A stretch of DNA of 64,000 nt from Ctenosaura bakeri (taxonomy: Eukaryota; Chordata; Lepidosauria; Squamata; Iguanidae). A model generated the notes under the pieces. The model ran no database searches, was not told where the DNA came from, and saw only the letters and a list, made by a program, of their open reading frames with translations. Of this stretch, positions 44,848-56,126 are shown one piece after another. Made by a program: the position numbers and the translations under genes. Position 1 is the stretch's first letter. Each line of letters opens with the position of its first letter. The DNA is taken from the NCBI GenBank assembly GCA_948474755.1, contig CAOLHI010004224.1:62001-126000 (forward strand), read 5' to 3'.

Positions 44848-47800
44848 GTAAGAAATTATCCCTCCTTCTCTCTCTATTTAAGTTGAGAAGCTTCACAATG
44901 AGCTTCTCTTATGCATGCTGGGATGCTCTAACAAAGGCATGACTTACCCTTACACATTCTGGATCTTAGGCATATCACTAATGCTACTAATTCTACAATA
45001 AATGTAAAGTTTATTCTATAGTAACAGTTATTTCTCCATTTGATGAGAAGGGAGAACGTGTTTTTTAAAAATGTATGTCATATTTACATGCAGACAAATA
45101 TGGACAAATCTGTGTCAGACAACAACTGGGAGGTATCTGGGAGTGAGAACTAAGGTAATGTAAAATAATTGTTTTAAAATTTAATATATCCCAAGCCTAC
45201 AACAGCAAAAATGTGTGAAGATTCCTAAAACCAAGAAAAGCCAATCTTTATTTTTTTAATCCACATGTGGATGGGTCATGAGTACACAACCAGACTTTAG
45301 TGTATGTTACAAGATTCTTAAAGCACAAATGCAGAACAAGGTGTGCTGAGATAGCTCTGTGTCTTGAGATGCACACAGCTATTACTTGTTGAGCCACAAA
45401 TGGCAGGATTTATGAAACAGTGTCTAAAATCAATGCTACTGCTAAAGATATACAGTTAAGCTGATGGTGTTCAACAAAGTGCTCAGAAGCATCAGCTACA
45501 GTAGATCTTCTTCACACATAAGTCAAACTTGAATAATCTAGTTATAGGAGGATGTTACAACTTGCTGAATTTTCCTCTGAATTCTTTTGCAGCATGGTGA
45601 CAAAATTCTATCAGCACGCCCTTGCCTTGGCCTTTGCTGTGCATGAGATCAAGCAAGATCCTCAGGTCTTGCCTAATGTTACTCTGGGGTTTCATATTGT
45701 CGACAGCTATTATGATGCCAGGATGACCTACCGGACCACTCTGGATCTCCTCTTCAAATCCCATCGAATTTCTCCCAATTACAACTGTGACAAGGAAAGG
45801 AACCTGATAGCTGTCATTGGAGGGCTTGGTGCTGTTACTTCTTCTCACATGGCAAACCTTTTAGGTTTCTATAAGATTCCACAGGTAGGTTCTGTGCATA
45901 AAGTATCTTCTCATTCTCACTGGATAAGTAAACTTTTGTACACAGAGATGGACAGAAATGGCTGGATTTGTGTAAAAGATGAAATCCTATAGAAATTAAG
46001 TGGAGGAACATAAAGACTCTTTTATTAACACAGCTATATTATACATGTGCATTTTATTTTAGCTCATCTATGGCTCATTTGACCTTCAAGAGATGAATAC
46101 CACTCAGGATTCCACATTTTATTCCATGGTCCCAAATGAATCCCATCAGAACACTGGGATTATTCATTTGCTTCAGTACTTTGGATGGACTTGGGTTGGG
46201 ATCTTTGCTGTTGATAATAAAAGTGGAGAGCATTTCTTGCAGAGTCTGGAACCATTTCTTTCCAAGAATGGGATCTGTTCAGCTTTTACAAAAAGAGTGC
46301 CATATATAGCACGTTTGGATGCCCTTGATGGACTCCTAGACATGGCCTTTGATATTTATGTTCATTTAACAAATGATAATGTTAATGCATTTATTGTCTA
46401 TGGAGAATCTTTGACAATTCCAAGTATGAGATTTCTTTTAACTTTGGGAGATCTTGAAAGCACATTGTTGAAGAAGGTGTGGATCATGACAGCTCAGATT
46501 GACTTCATTTTGACAGGCTTTCTACGGGGTTGGGATCTTCAGGTGTTACATGGTGCAATTGCTTTTACAATCCACTCAAAAGACATTCCAAGTTTCAGAC
46601 AATTCCTAAAGACAACAAAGCCATACAAGAACAATGGAGACAAATTTATTAATGTCTTCTGGGAACAAGCCTTTGACTGTTCCTTTCCAAAGCCTTGGGA
46701 GATAACAAAAGTCATGGGACAATGTACTGAGGATGAGAAGCTAGAAAATATCCCTCAGCTTCAGTTTGAAATGAGTATGACTGGGCACAGCTACAGTATC
46801 TATAATGCTGTCCACAGTGTGGCTCATGCTTTGCATGCTATGTTGTCTTCTAGAACCAACAGCAAAAGAGGGGAATTTGCATCTCATACAAAAAAGAGAA
46901 GTAACACAGTCAAACTGCCAAATCTACAGGCCTGGCAGGTAATGTCTCCACAATACTTTTTTTCTCATTGAGATTATAGGATGTCCCTGCGTGAAGTTTT
47001 TAATTCACTGAAAAGCTAATGAAATAACATTATAGATTTTGCTTGCTGGCATTTACCTTGGGCCATAAAACTGGAGCAATACATTTGTGTTTTCTGACAT
47101 AAATGACATCCTGGATTCTTCTCTCATCTTTTCTTTCCCTCTCTTAACTTTCTTTTAATAAGCTCCATCCATTTCTACAAAGCATTTCATTTAACAACTC
47201 TGCAGGAGAAAGAATATCTTTCAATGAGAGAAGGGAAGCTGGAGGTCATTTTGATATTATTAATTTGGAGATATTGCCAAACAATTCCTTCCAGAGAAGG
47301 AGAGTTGGAAAGGTGGATCCCAGTGCTCCTCAAGATGAACAATTCACCATTGATGAAAACATGCTAGTGTGGCAGCCAGGATTTAACCAGGTATGGAACA
47401 AGGAGGAATGAGACTTTTCTTGGTGGCTCATTCAAGATCAGAAAAAAAATCCTTTTCCTGAGCATCATCATGGTCGCTGATTAAGTTCTAAAATAAAAAC
47501 AGTGTTACATGCAAATATTACATCCAGCCCCACCATATGCAAGCAAAACATTCCTTGCTTCAATAGGTGTATGTATGTACCTTCAAATCACCTATTGACT
47601 TATGGTGACTACATGAATTTCCTAGGGTTTTCTTAGGGAAGGTGGCTTTACTAATTTCTTCCTCTAAAATAGACTGTATTGCACCTAGGATTACTTTTCA
47701 ATCTCCCATGCAAGTAGTAACAAGGTCTGACATGCTTTTCTTAATTATTAGTTTTTTGTGTAGAGTTCAGATAAAAATTTTTCACCAGCTTCCCAGTCAG

Positions 47801-50800
47801 TCCTGACTGGTTGTATCTTCCCAGTAGGGAAGTTCTTTATGTGCAGAGAAATAATGGAAAGGATTATCATTAACATTCTCCCACTGTCATTTTTCTTATA
47901 TTTATGGACAGGTGCCTCCCCCTTCCCTATGTAATGAGCATTGTCACCCAGGTTCTCAGAAGAAAAGTGAAGAAGGGAAGCTCTTCTGTTGCTATGATTG
48001 CATTCTATGTCCTGAAGGGAAATTTTCTAATGCAACAGGTATGGTAGGCAGAGCAGCACTTCTTTATCTTAAAGGGTTGAGTGTGATTTTTGTCAGTTAC
48101 CAGTTGCAGTAACTTCCCGTGGTAACCATGTACACATTGACATATCGAATTATCCTGGGACATGCATTTCTTTTAAAACTGAATGGCAACATTAGCAAAT
48201 AACCATGTCTATGCAGGCCTTATTATTAAAGAAAAAAAGGAATAGAAATAGGAATGGATGAGAAGAGAATGTCTATTTGTTCTTTGTCTTTCCTTCATAC
48301 AATACAGATGATTTATCAATTTCATCTCACGATTGGCAAACCTGATGACTACAATGTAGTAGCTGGATGTTTTCACTGCCATAATCTGCAATAGAGATGT
48401 AAATAACCATGTATTTCTTTGACACATTTAAGAACAACCAATTTTGGTGATTGTGCCCCATTTGCAGAATAATACGAAGGAATCTCTGCTATTTCTGAGC
48501 TCTATTCATATGTTGATACTTTGCAGAAAGTATTCTTTTCTACAAAAATGCATAGGCTTTGAATATTCATGGAAAGTTCAAGCCGTTTGGTTAAAAAAAA
48601 CACACAGAAACACATGTGTTAGAGACAGCAGGAAAGTGACCATTTGAAGATCTTTCCCCCTTCCTGGGTGCTTCCTATGAAGAAGTTTCCAAACTCTAAA
48701 TGCCTAGGAGTTTGTTTGTTTTTTTTAAAAAAAAAAACAGCATAATGCAAAATTAGATGGTAAATCAGGTGATGATTGCAGTGGATGTCTTAGTCACAAC
48801 ATGCATTAACATGATGACAGCTTTTCTACAGTGCATTTTCTACATTTGATCTTAGCCAAAAGGCCGAGAAGTGACTGCAGTGCATTTTCATAGAGTCATA
48901 GAGTCACAGAAACATACAGTTGGAAAGGGCCTCATGGGCTATCAAGTCCAATCCACTACTCATCCCTAGCAGGGAGCTATACAGCTTCTTTTTGAAGACA
49001 TCCAGAGAAGGAGAGCTCATCACGTCTCTAGGCAATTGACTTCATTTCCAAACCTCTCTCCCTGAGAAGAAGTTATCTTCTCTTTTAAAACTTTAGAGAG
49101 AGATTTACAATGATGGGTAAAGCTTAATTGATCAGTGATGCGCTTTAGACGTAGATCTAAGGACAGTACACAATCAGGAATCAGAGTGGCAGAATGATGA
49201 CCAGCAATCAGTGTGTTGTGAGTTGACTAGCCAAAATCTGGGGTTTAAATACTCTATTTCTGCCTGGAGGGTAAAGATGTTAACACCTCTTCTGCAATGT
49301 AAACAATGGGGTCTGGAATAGACTGATGGTCTTAGCATCAGGTGACACAGGGCTAAAGGCCATCTTGATAGCTCTGTGGTTGCTGGGCAGGTAAAGGATA
49401 ATAGAGAAATTCTATTCATCAGAGGGAGAGGAAACAAGACAATCAACCATCCTGTGAGAACATTGGAGGAGTTATTGTCTCAAAAGATGAGTCCTCCAAG
49501 GGTACCTGTAAATCAATTATTGCTGGAATTTCCTATGACCTGGGTATGCTTTGGAGGGCTTCCATGACCAAAGTTTCACAATGCACATGTTGTCCAGCTT
49601 TTTTCTTCTCAGCATGGCCATGTAGGGTATAATTTATATATTATATAAATTTTGATAAATGCTAATTAATCAAACTGAGGGGGTGTACTGCCTGCTAACA
49701 GTTCCTTAAACATTTCTTCAAATGTTTTGTTCTCCATACCTCTTATCATTCTCACTGCCTTCAAAACCAGGATGTTGCTATCAGTAGGATCATCAAATGT
49801 TCTGCTAAAGAAATGTCATTGAAAGCCCATCTAAACAATTATTGACCAGTTTGTTACCTGTTTTTTCAAGCTAGATCTTAGATCAACAGATAGCAACCCA
49901 ATTCCAGGGCTTTCATAAATGAAATGGAGCACCTGGATCCATTCCAATCTGTGTTTAGGCCTCATCCTGGAACAGAAAAAACTTTGGTCACCTTGGTGAA
50001 TGACCTACCCAGGGATTAGACAGTTAGATTATATTGTTGTTGGTACTGCTGAACCTCTGAGTGGCATTCAGTACTATTGATTTTGGTATCTTTCTAGGCT
50101 GTTCAGGTGATGTGAGACTTTTAGACATTGCTTATCAGTAGCTTGGATGATTTTTGGTGGAAAGGTACTACCACAACTTAGTAATGCTTTAAATGAATGA
50201 AGTATTACATTTTAATGCTAAATGGTATTATAAGAATAATTCATAACTAAGATATTGAGACTGAAATGCAATGTTTTCCCATTTTTCAGATGTGGATGAT
50301 TGTCTCAGATGTCCAGAAGATAAATATCCAAGCATCAACAGAAATACATGCATTCTCAAAAGCATAAGTTTTTTGTCTTATGAAAATTCTTTAGGGATCA
50401 GTTTAGCTGCAATTGCTGTTTCTTTTGCCCTCATCACAGCATTTGTACTAGGAATATTTATCAGATACAAAGATACCCCCATAGTCAAAGCCAACAACAG
50501 AAATCTCACCTATCTTTTCCTTATCTTGCTTTTCCTCTGCTTCCCCTCTTCTTTGCTATTCCTTGGCCAACCTAGAAAATGGACTTGCTTTATCCGACAA
50601 TCAGTTTTTGGTTTCTTCTTCTCAATGGCTGTTTCTTGTCTTCTGGCAAAAACCATGACTGTTTATCTAGCATTTATAGCCACCAAGCCAGGTTCTAGAA
50701 TGAAAAAATGGGTGGGGAAAAGACTGGCTTATTCCATTGTCATTTTTTGTTCCTTTATTCAAGCAAACATTTGCATTGCGTGGTTGGCAACCTCTCCCCC

Positions 50801-51191
50801 GTTCCCTGATTTGGACATGCACTCTGTAAATGAAGAAGTCATTTTGCAATGCAATGAAGGATCAGTCACCATGTTTTATTGTGTTCTGAGCTACATGGGC
50901 CTCCTGGCCATTGTCAGTTTCACTGTGGCATTCCTTGCTCGGAAATTACCTGACAGTTTTAATGAAGCCAAATTCATCACTTTCAGTATGTTGGCTTTTT
51001 GCAGTGTTTGGGTCACTTTTGTTCCAACCTACCTTAGCTCAAAAGGCAAAGACATGGTGGCTGTTGAGATTTTTTCCATCTTGTCTTCCAGTGGTAGTTT
51101 ATTGTTTGGTATATTTTCCCCTAAATGCTACATCATTCTGCTGAGACCAGAACTGAACAATAGAGAACAACTCATTAGAAGAAGGAATTAA
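44633..51191 (+). CDS. V2R-D: complete vomeronasal type-2 receptor, 879 aa
   Basis: Class C GPCR chemoreceptor, the most compact complete gene here. Exons: 44633-44847, 45593-45884, 46063-46938, 47163-47390, 47912-48038, 50290-51191; phases 2, 0, 0, 0, 1; 2,640 nt with stop. Signal peptide (1-20), Venus-flytrap domain (about 27-537), nine-cysteine linker (538-600), seven helices (about 614-860), ending [12 protein letters not shown] plus a short basic tail. No stop, frameshift or lost splice site. Sister of V2R-B over coding, introns and flanks. The likely poly(A) signal was pushed about 1.2 kb away by a solo LTR inserted 44 bp after the stop. Convergent with V2R-F. Ligand unknown. Confidence 0.95.
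44848..45592 (+). other. intron 1 of V2R-D
   Basis: 745 bp matching parts of intron 1 of V2R-B. No exon or repeat recognised. Confidence 0.7.
45593..45884 (+). CDS. V2R-D exon 2
   Basis: 292 nt: [40 protein letters not shown]. Acceptor tgcag|C, donor CAG|gtaggt. Confidence 0.94.
46063..46938 (+). CDS. V2R-D exon 3 (main ligand-binding exon)
   Basis: 876 nt, 292 codons: [51 protein letters not shown]. Two codons shorter than B near [11 protein letters not shown]. Acceptor ttttag|CTC, donor CAG|gtaatg. Confidence 0.96.
47163..47390 (+). CDS. V2R-D exon 4
   Basis: 228 nt: [48 protein letters not shown]. Acceptor ataag|CTC, donor CAG|gtatgg. Confidence 0.94.
47578..47705 (-). mobile_element. 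SINE-A fragment shared with V2R-B
   Basis: Degenerate minus SINE-A in intron 4, in the same place as 20065-20183 in V2R-B. Confidence 0.6.
47912..48038 (+). CDS. V2R-D exon 5 (cysteine-rich linker)
   Basis: 127 nt: [29 protein letters not shown]. Acceptor ggacag|GTG, donor ACAG|gtatgg. Confidence 0.94.
48841..48877 (-). pseudogene. U2 snRNA 5'-end retrocopy
   Basis: Minus strand reads CTTCTCGGCCTTTTGGCTAA then GATCAAATGTA, the first ~34 nt of U2 snRNA with one or two changes. Flanked by the direct repeat CAGTGCATTTTC (48829-48840 and 48878-48889), i.e. a target duplication, so it is a truncated retrocopy and not a gene. Confidence 0.85.
48890..49095 (-). mobile_element. CR1 LINE 3'-end fragment (old)
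   Basis: Minus sense ends with the CR1-like octamer tail (GACTCTATGACTCTAT) preceded by CCCTTTCCAACTGTATG. More diverged than the CR1 copies at 51862 and 53851. Confidence 0.75.
49100..49914 (+). other. middle of intron 5 of V2R-D
   Basis: No exon recognised. Open frames are short and unlike any known domain. The stretch from about 49760 again matches intron 5 of V2R-B. Confidence 0.55.
49915..50190 (+). mobile_element. L2-type reverse transcriptase fossil (shared)
   Basis: Orthologue of 24857-25125 with more stops; anchors GATCCATTCCAATCTG and TTTGGTCACCTTGGTGAATG. Confidence 0.7.
50290..51191 (+). CDS. V2R-D exon 6 (seven-helix domain)
   Basis: 902 nt with TAA. Starts [16 protein letters not shown]3 region [21 protein letters not shown]6 region [12 protein letters not shown]; end PKCYIILL. 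Acceptor ttttcag|AT. Confidence 0.97.
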
Positions 51192-51346
51192 AAAGTGATA
51201 TGGTGTTTCTGTTATTGTTTTATTGTCATGGTATTGTCAGGGTGGAGAAACAAACCACAGCTCACTGTATCCCCAGGTGGACACAGAGCTGACTTGAACC
51301 CCCAAACACAAAGTAAGAAGATAGCATGTAAAAGAAAAAGAAAGAT

Positions 51347-51378
51347 AGAAAGGGGAGGGAGGGAGGGAGGGAGGGAGG

Positions 51379-51470
<92 letters not shown>

Positions 51471-51471
51471 A
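51347..51471. repeat. 125-nt pure purine microsatellite
   Basis: Uninterrupted A/G run made of GGGA, then GA, then GAAA units. The GGGA part could form G-quadruplexes. Confidence 0.97.
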
Positions 51472-51861
51472 TCATCTACACACATTCACATCATCTACAC
51501 CCTAATTGGCCAAAGGATCCATTCAAGTAAGGAAGGAAGATTTATTCTTTCAGGCTTCCCTTCTTATACCATTTTTATGTTTATATTAAAGAATGCTTAC
51601 ATGAAAGAAAAGACTCATGCAGTGGCATCAGCAAAGTTACAGTTTATTCACGCGTTACATTCTATCTGACCCCTAACTTCCCGAATCTACATGACCCTGT
51701 CAACATTCTGGGTCATTCTCAAAGATATCTTTGAGATTAGCAGGGTCCTTCTCTTTGCACACACTGGACACAGACATGTACTAGGCAGAACAAACAATTC
51801 TAAAGCAAGATTGCTTGATGAGCCCTAAGTGTCTAGAACCAATTGATACCATAGCAAATTA

Positions 51862-52365
51862 TTAAGATACATCGATATACCCCAATTCAAGAAGGATATT
51901 GACAAGCTGGAGCAAGTCCAGAGGAGGGCGACCAAAATGGTGAGAGGCCTGGAAGCCATGCCCTATGAGGATAGACTTAGAGAGCTGGGTATGTTTAGTC
52001 TGCAGAAGAGGAGGTTAAGAGGGGACATGATAGCCATGTTTAAATATTTGAAGGGATGCCACGTAGAGGAAGGAGGGGACTTGTTTTCTGCTGCTCCAGA
52101 GACCAGAACAAGGAGCAATGGATTCAAGCTGCAGGAAAGGAGATTCCACCTGAACCTCAGGAAGAACTTCCTGACAGTCAGGGCTGTCCGGCAGTGGAAT
52201 CTGCTGCCTCGGACTGTAGTGGAGGCTCCTTCCTTGGAGGTTTTTAAGCAGAGGCTTGATGGCCATCTGTCGGGATTGATTTGAGGGTGTTCCTGCATGG
52301 CAGGGGGTTGGACTGGATGGCCCGTGTGGTCTCTTCCAACTCTGAATTTCTATGATTCTATGATT
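51862..52365 (+). mobile_element. 5'-truncated CR1 LINE with 13-bp target duplication
   Basis: Encodes the C-terminal end of CR1 ORF2 ([19 protein letters not shown], then [18 protein letters not shown]) with an intact stop near 52282, and ends in TTCTATGA-type octamers. Flanked by CCATAGCAAATTA (51849-51861, 52366-52378). About 18 nt at the 5' end match no CR1. Confidence 0.88.
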
Positions 52366-52408
52366 CCATAGCAAATTACAGAGCACCAAATTTCAAGTCT
52401 AACAGTAT

Positions 52409-53850
52409 GACTCAACTACCCTGTTGTATTTCGCTCGGTAGGATAAAGCTAAATTAAAAAAAGAAGCTACTGTTGCATTATATAAAGACTTTACTTTGAA
52501 ATCATCCCTGTACAGATTCCTGGATCACTATATCCTTGTTTATCTGTTCACTCCCTGACAGCATGTATTTTTCTTTCCAAATAAAAGAAATAGACCTGTA
52601 GTGTTCTGTGTCAATGTTGGAGTCAACCCCCACCAACCTCATCATAATGAACCAGCTAGCTGAGGATGATGGGAATGTTACCCAATGGGACTTGAGGTTG
52701 TTATAATTTCTGTTGCTGTTCCAACCCTCACCCAAATCACACTCTCCAGCTCTCACCTTCAGGTAACTGACACTGGTTTGGGTTGTCTAATGCTTTCTTG
52801 GTAAATATGTAGCCAGACTGTGTGATGTTTGCTAGTAATTTTCACAATGATAGGTACATTAGTCAACTTCTGCAAAAAAAGAGAGGGGTCTTGAACAACT
52901 GAACAAATTATTTTGGTTAACAAAGAGATATGCTCTCTGTTGCTGGAGTGAGACTTCCACATCATCTACACCTGTGATGGCCACCCTAATTGGAAATGAC
53001 AGGAGCTCTTGTCTACCATCTCTTAAGGGTATCCAGATGAAGAAGTCTGCAGTACAGGGGAGAAGGAAGCAGAACTGGAACAAGAAGTTTTCAAATGGTG
53101 ATGGCTTTTTCTTATCCTGTAAGTTAAGGCTGAAGAGTATGACAGAACTTTTGCTTTCCTTTCTTTCTGTAAAGTCAATTAAAGTCAGAAGTGAAGCATC
53201 CGTAGCAAAGATGGACTCCATAGGAATTTGGGGCTATGAGCCAGCAATGCAATGTAGCAACAAAGAAGGCAAATGCTAACCAACCATGGAATGAGATGAG
53301 ACACAGAGAACTGGGATGGAAAGGGACACTTTTATTAACATAGAACATATTTAACCTGAAGTGAACCTGGAAAGGTGCAAGAGGGAGGAAGCAATCTAGC
53401 ATGATATCAGCTGAGGCCAGGTTTCAGTTTATCACTTCTTCCTCAGCCTTCTGCAGGTGAACCATCTGAGCCCCAAGGGCAATACAATAGTTGGATTCCT
53501 TCCTGTTTGGCCATCTACTGGAAGGCAGACCCAAGAAGCTCCCCAGGTGGCATTATTTAACTGAGGGCAAAATCCTTGAGACCAGCCCCAATGGTAATCT
53601 CCTTTCCCACTTTCTGGGTCTCAGGACCTAAGAAGCAGTTCCAAACACTTCCCCTTTCACCAAAAAGGACAACAAGGTATCCATGGTAACTCTTATTTCT
53701 CTACTCAAGGGAGACATGATTGTCTCCTTTCCCTCATTATACTGGTGAAAAGAGCCCTCACTCCATTCTGCCAGTTCCCCAGGAATAACCTGTTACCTTT
53801 CTTGGATGAATTGACACTGTCCATTCTGTAGAGCTCAAGGAACTGAGATA
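52409..53850 (+). repeat. 3' flank of V2R-D (duplicated unit)
   Basis: Proximal part matches 26135-26870 and the inverted 61233-60430; distal part matches the inverted 60060-59285 and 12268-13335. The 101-codon frame at 52974-53279 lies in this flank and has no known domain; its counterpart beside V2R-F is not preserved as the same frame. Confidence 0.7.
52453..52458 (+). other. candidate polyadenylation signal of V2R-D
   Basis: ATTAAA at the position homologous to the signals of B and F, but 1,262 nt past the stop because of the LTR. Confidence 0.4.
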
Positions 53851-56085
53851 GAATCATAGAATCATAGAAATCTAGAGTTGGAAGAGACCCCAGGGGCCAT
53901 CCAGTCCAACCTCCTGCCATGCAGAAACACCTTCAAAGCAATCCTGACAGATGGCCATCAAGCCTCTGCTTAAAAACCTCCAAGGAAGGAGACTCCACTA
54001 CACTCTGAGGCAGCAGATTCCACTGCCGGACAGCCCTGACTGTCAGGAAGTTCTTCCTGAGGTTCAGGTGGAATCTCCTTTCCTGCAGCTTGAATCCATT
54101 GCTCCTTGTCCTGGTCTCTGGAGCAGCAGAAAACAAGCCCTCTCCTTCCTCTACGTGGCATCTCTTCAAATATTTAAACATGGCTATCATGTCCCCTCTT
54201 AACCTTCTCTTCTGCAGACCAAACATACCCAGCTCTCTAAGTCTATCCTCATAAGGCATGGTTTCCAGGCCTCTCACCATTTTGGTCGCCCTCCTCTGGA
54301 CTTGCTCCAGCTTGTCAATATCCTTCTTGAATTGGGGTGCCCAGAACTGGACACAGTATTCAAGATGGGGTCTAACCAGAGTAGAATGGTACCAGTACCT
54401 CCCTTGATCTGGACACCATACTCCTATTGATGCAGCTGAGAATTGCATTGGCTTTCTTGGCTGCTGCATCACACTGCTGACTCATGTTCAGCTTGTGGTC
54501 CATGAAGACTCCTAGATACCTTTCACACGTACTGCTATCCAGCCACGTGTCCCCCATCCTATATTTCTATATTCCATTTTTTCTACCTAAGTGTAGGACC
54601 TTACACTTCTCTCTGTTGAATTCCATTTTGTTCGCCTTGGCCCAGCTCTCCAATCTATCCAGGTCATTTTGAATTTTGATCCTGGCCTCTGGCGTATAAG
54701 CAACCCCTCTCAATTTGGTATCATCTGCAAATTTGATGAGCATGCCCTCTATTCCTTCGTCCAAGTCATTGATAAAAATATTGAACAGCACTGGGCCCAG
54801 GACAGAACCCTGTGGCACCCCACTAGTAACTTCTCTCCAGGATGAAAAGCAGCCATTCGTGATCACCCTTTGGGTTCAGTCAGTCAACCAATTACAAATC
54901 CAACTAACAGTAGCCCTGCCCAGCCCACATTTTACTAGCTTCTTTGCAAGAATGTCATGGGGAACTTTGTCGAAGGCCTTACTGAAATCGAGATATGCTA
55001 CATCCACAGCATTCCCTTCGTCTATCAAGCTAGTAACTCTATCATAAGAAGAGATAAGATTAGTCTGGCATGACTTATTTTTGAGAAATCCATGTTGACT
55101 TCTCGTGATTACCGCGTTGCTTTCTAAATGATTAGAAACTGACTGCTTAATGATCTGCTCCAGGATCTTTCTGGGTACTGATGTCAGACTGACTGGGTGA
55201 AAATTATTTGGGTCCTCTTTTTTTTCCCTTCTTGAAGATGGGGATAACATTTGCTCTCTTCCAGTCTGCTGGAACTTCTCCTGTCCTCCAAGATTTCTCA
55301 TAGACTATAGCAAGCGGTTCCAAAATGACCTCTGCCAGCTCTTTTAATATCCTAGGATGCAATTCATCTGGCCCTGGAGACTTGAATTCATCCAATGTGG
55401 CCAGGTATTCCTGTAGCACCTCTCTAGCTATTATGTGCCTCATTTCCTCTGCTTCCTCCCCTGCTCTCCAACTGCCAGGTTGAGTGCTTGTATCCTTCTG
55501 GGAAAAAACTGAGGCAAAGAAGGTGTTAAGTAGTTCTGCCTTTTCTCTTCCCTCTGTGAGTAATTCACCATCTTCTCTGCGCAGCGACCCTACTGTCTCC
55601 TTCTTTTTCCTTTTGCTGTGGACATATTTAAAAAAAAACCCTTTTTATTGTTTTTAATGTCTCTGGCCAGCCTAAGTTCGTTCTGTGCTTTAGCCTTTCT
55701 GACCTCCTCCCTACATCTCCTGGCTACTTGCTTAAATTCCTCTTTGGTGGTTTCCCCCTTCTTCCATTTCCTGTACATGTTTCACTTAACTCTTAGCTCA
55801 GCTGAGAGTTCTTTAGTCAACCATTCTGGTTTCTTCAGATGCCTTCCATTTTTCCTCCTTATTGGCACAGTTTTAGACTGTGCCTTCAGTATCTCCTTTT
55901 TAAGGAACTCCCATGCCTCCTGAACTCCTTTCCCTTTCACTATTCCTGACCACGGAATTCCAGCCAGCAGCTCCCTAAGTTTACAGAAGTCTGCTTTTTT
56001 AAAATCTAAGATAAGTGTCTGGCTACACTTATCTTCTCCTTCCCACTGAATGCCGAATTCCAACAGGGCATGGTCACTCCCCCCT
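53851..56085 (-). mobile_element. CR1 LINE, 5'-truncated, inactive
   Basis: About 2.2 kb holding the reverse transcriptase and C-terminal parts of CR1 ORF2. RT signatures in order (minus): [54 protein letters not shown]. Inactivated by a TGA at about 54876 (after NWLTD), a frameshift in an A-rich run near 55230 and other breaks; no endonuclease domain. The 3' end has TTCTATGA octamers. It joins the 3' flank of V2R-D to intron 1 of orphan exon E, with no target duplication visible. Confidence 0.9.
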
Positions 56086-56126
56086 AAAGGGAAAGAACAA
56101 AGAAGGAAAGAACAATATTTTCTTAC

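Larger units (their letters stand above)
51235..52404 (-). mobile_element. solo LTR in the 3' region of V2R-D, with nested CR1
   Basis: Bordered by TGTCAGGGTGG and GTCTAACA (TG...CA) with target duplication GTAT (51231-51234, 52405-52408). V2R-B keeps the empty site CATGGTATGATTTG after its stop codon. A minus-strand AATAAA near 51645 suggests minus orientation. It contains a purine microsatellite (51347-51471) and a nested CR1 (51862-52365); without the CR1 the LTR is about 650 bp. No internal retroviral genes. Confidence 0.8.

Noticed and set aside
48841..48877. Possible U2 snRNA gene
   Set aside because: Only the 5' tip is present, with target duplications and no snRNA promoter; likewise 57264-57305.
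51212..51530. Frames rich in FLSF or KERK repeats
   Set aside because: Translations of the purine microsatellite.
54567..56063. Possible host gene with reverse transcriptase motifs
   Set aside because: The pieces are the broken ORF2 of a CR1 LINE.
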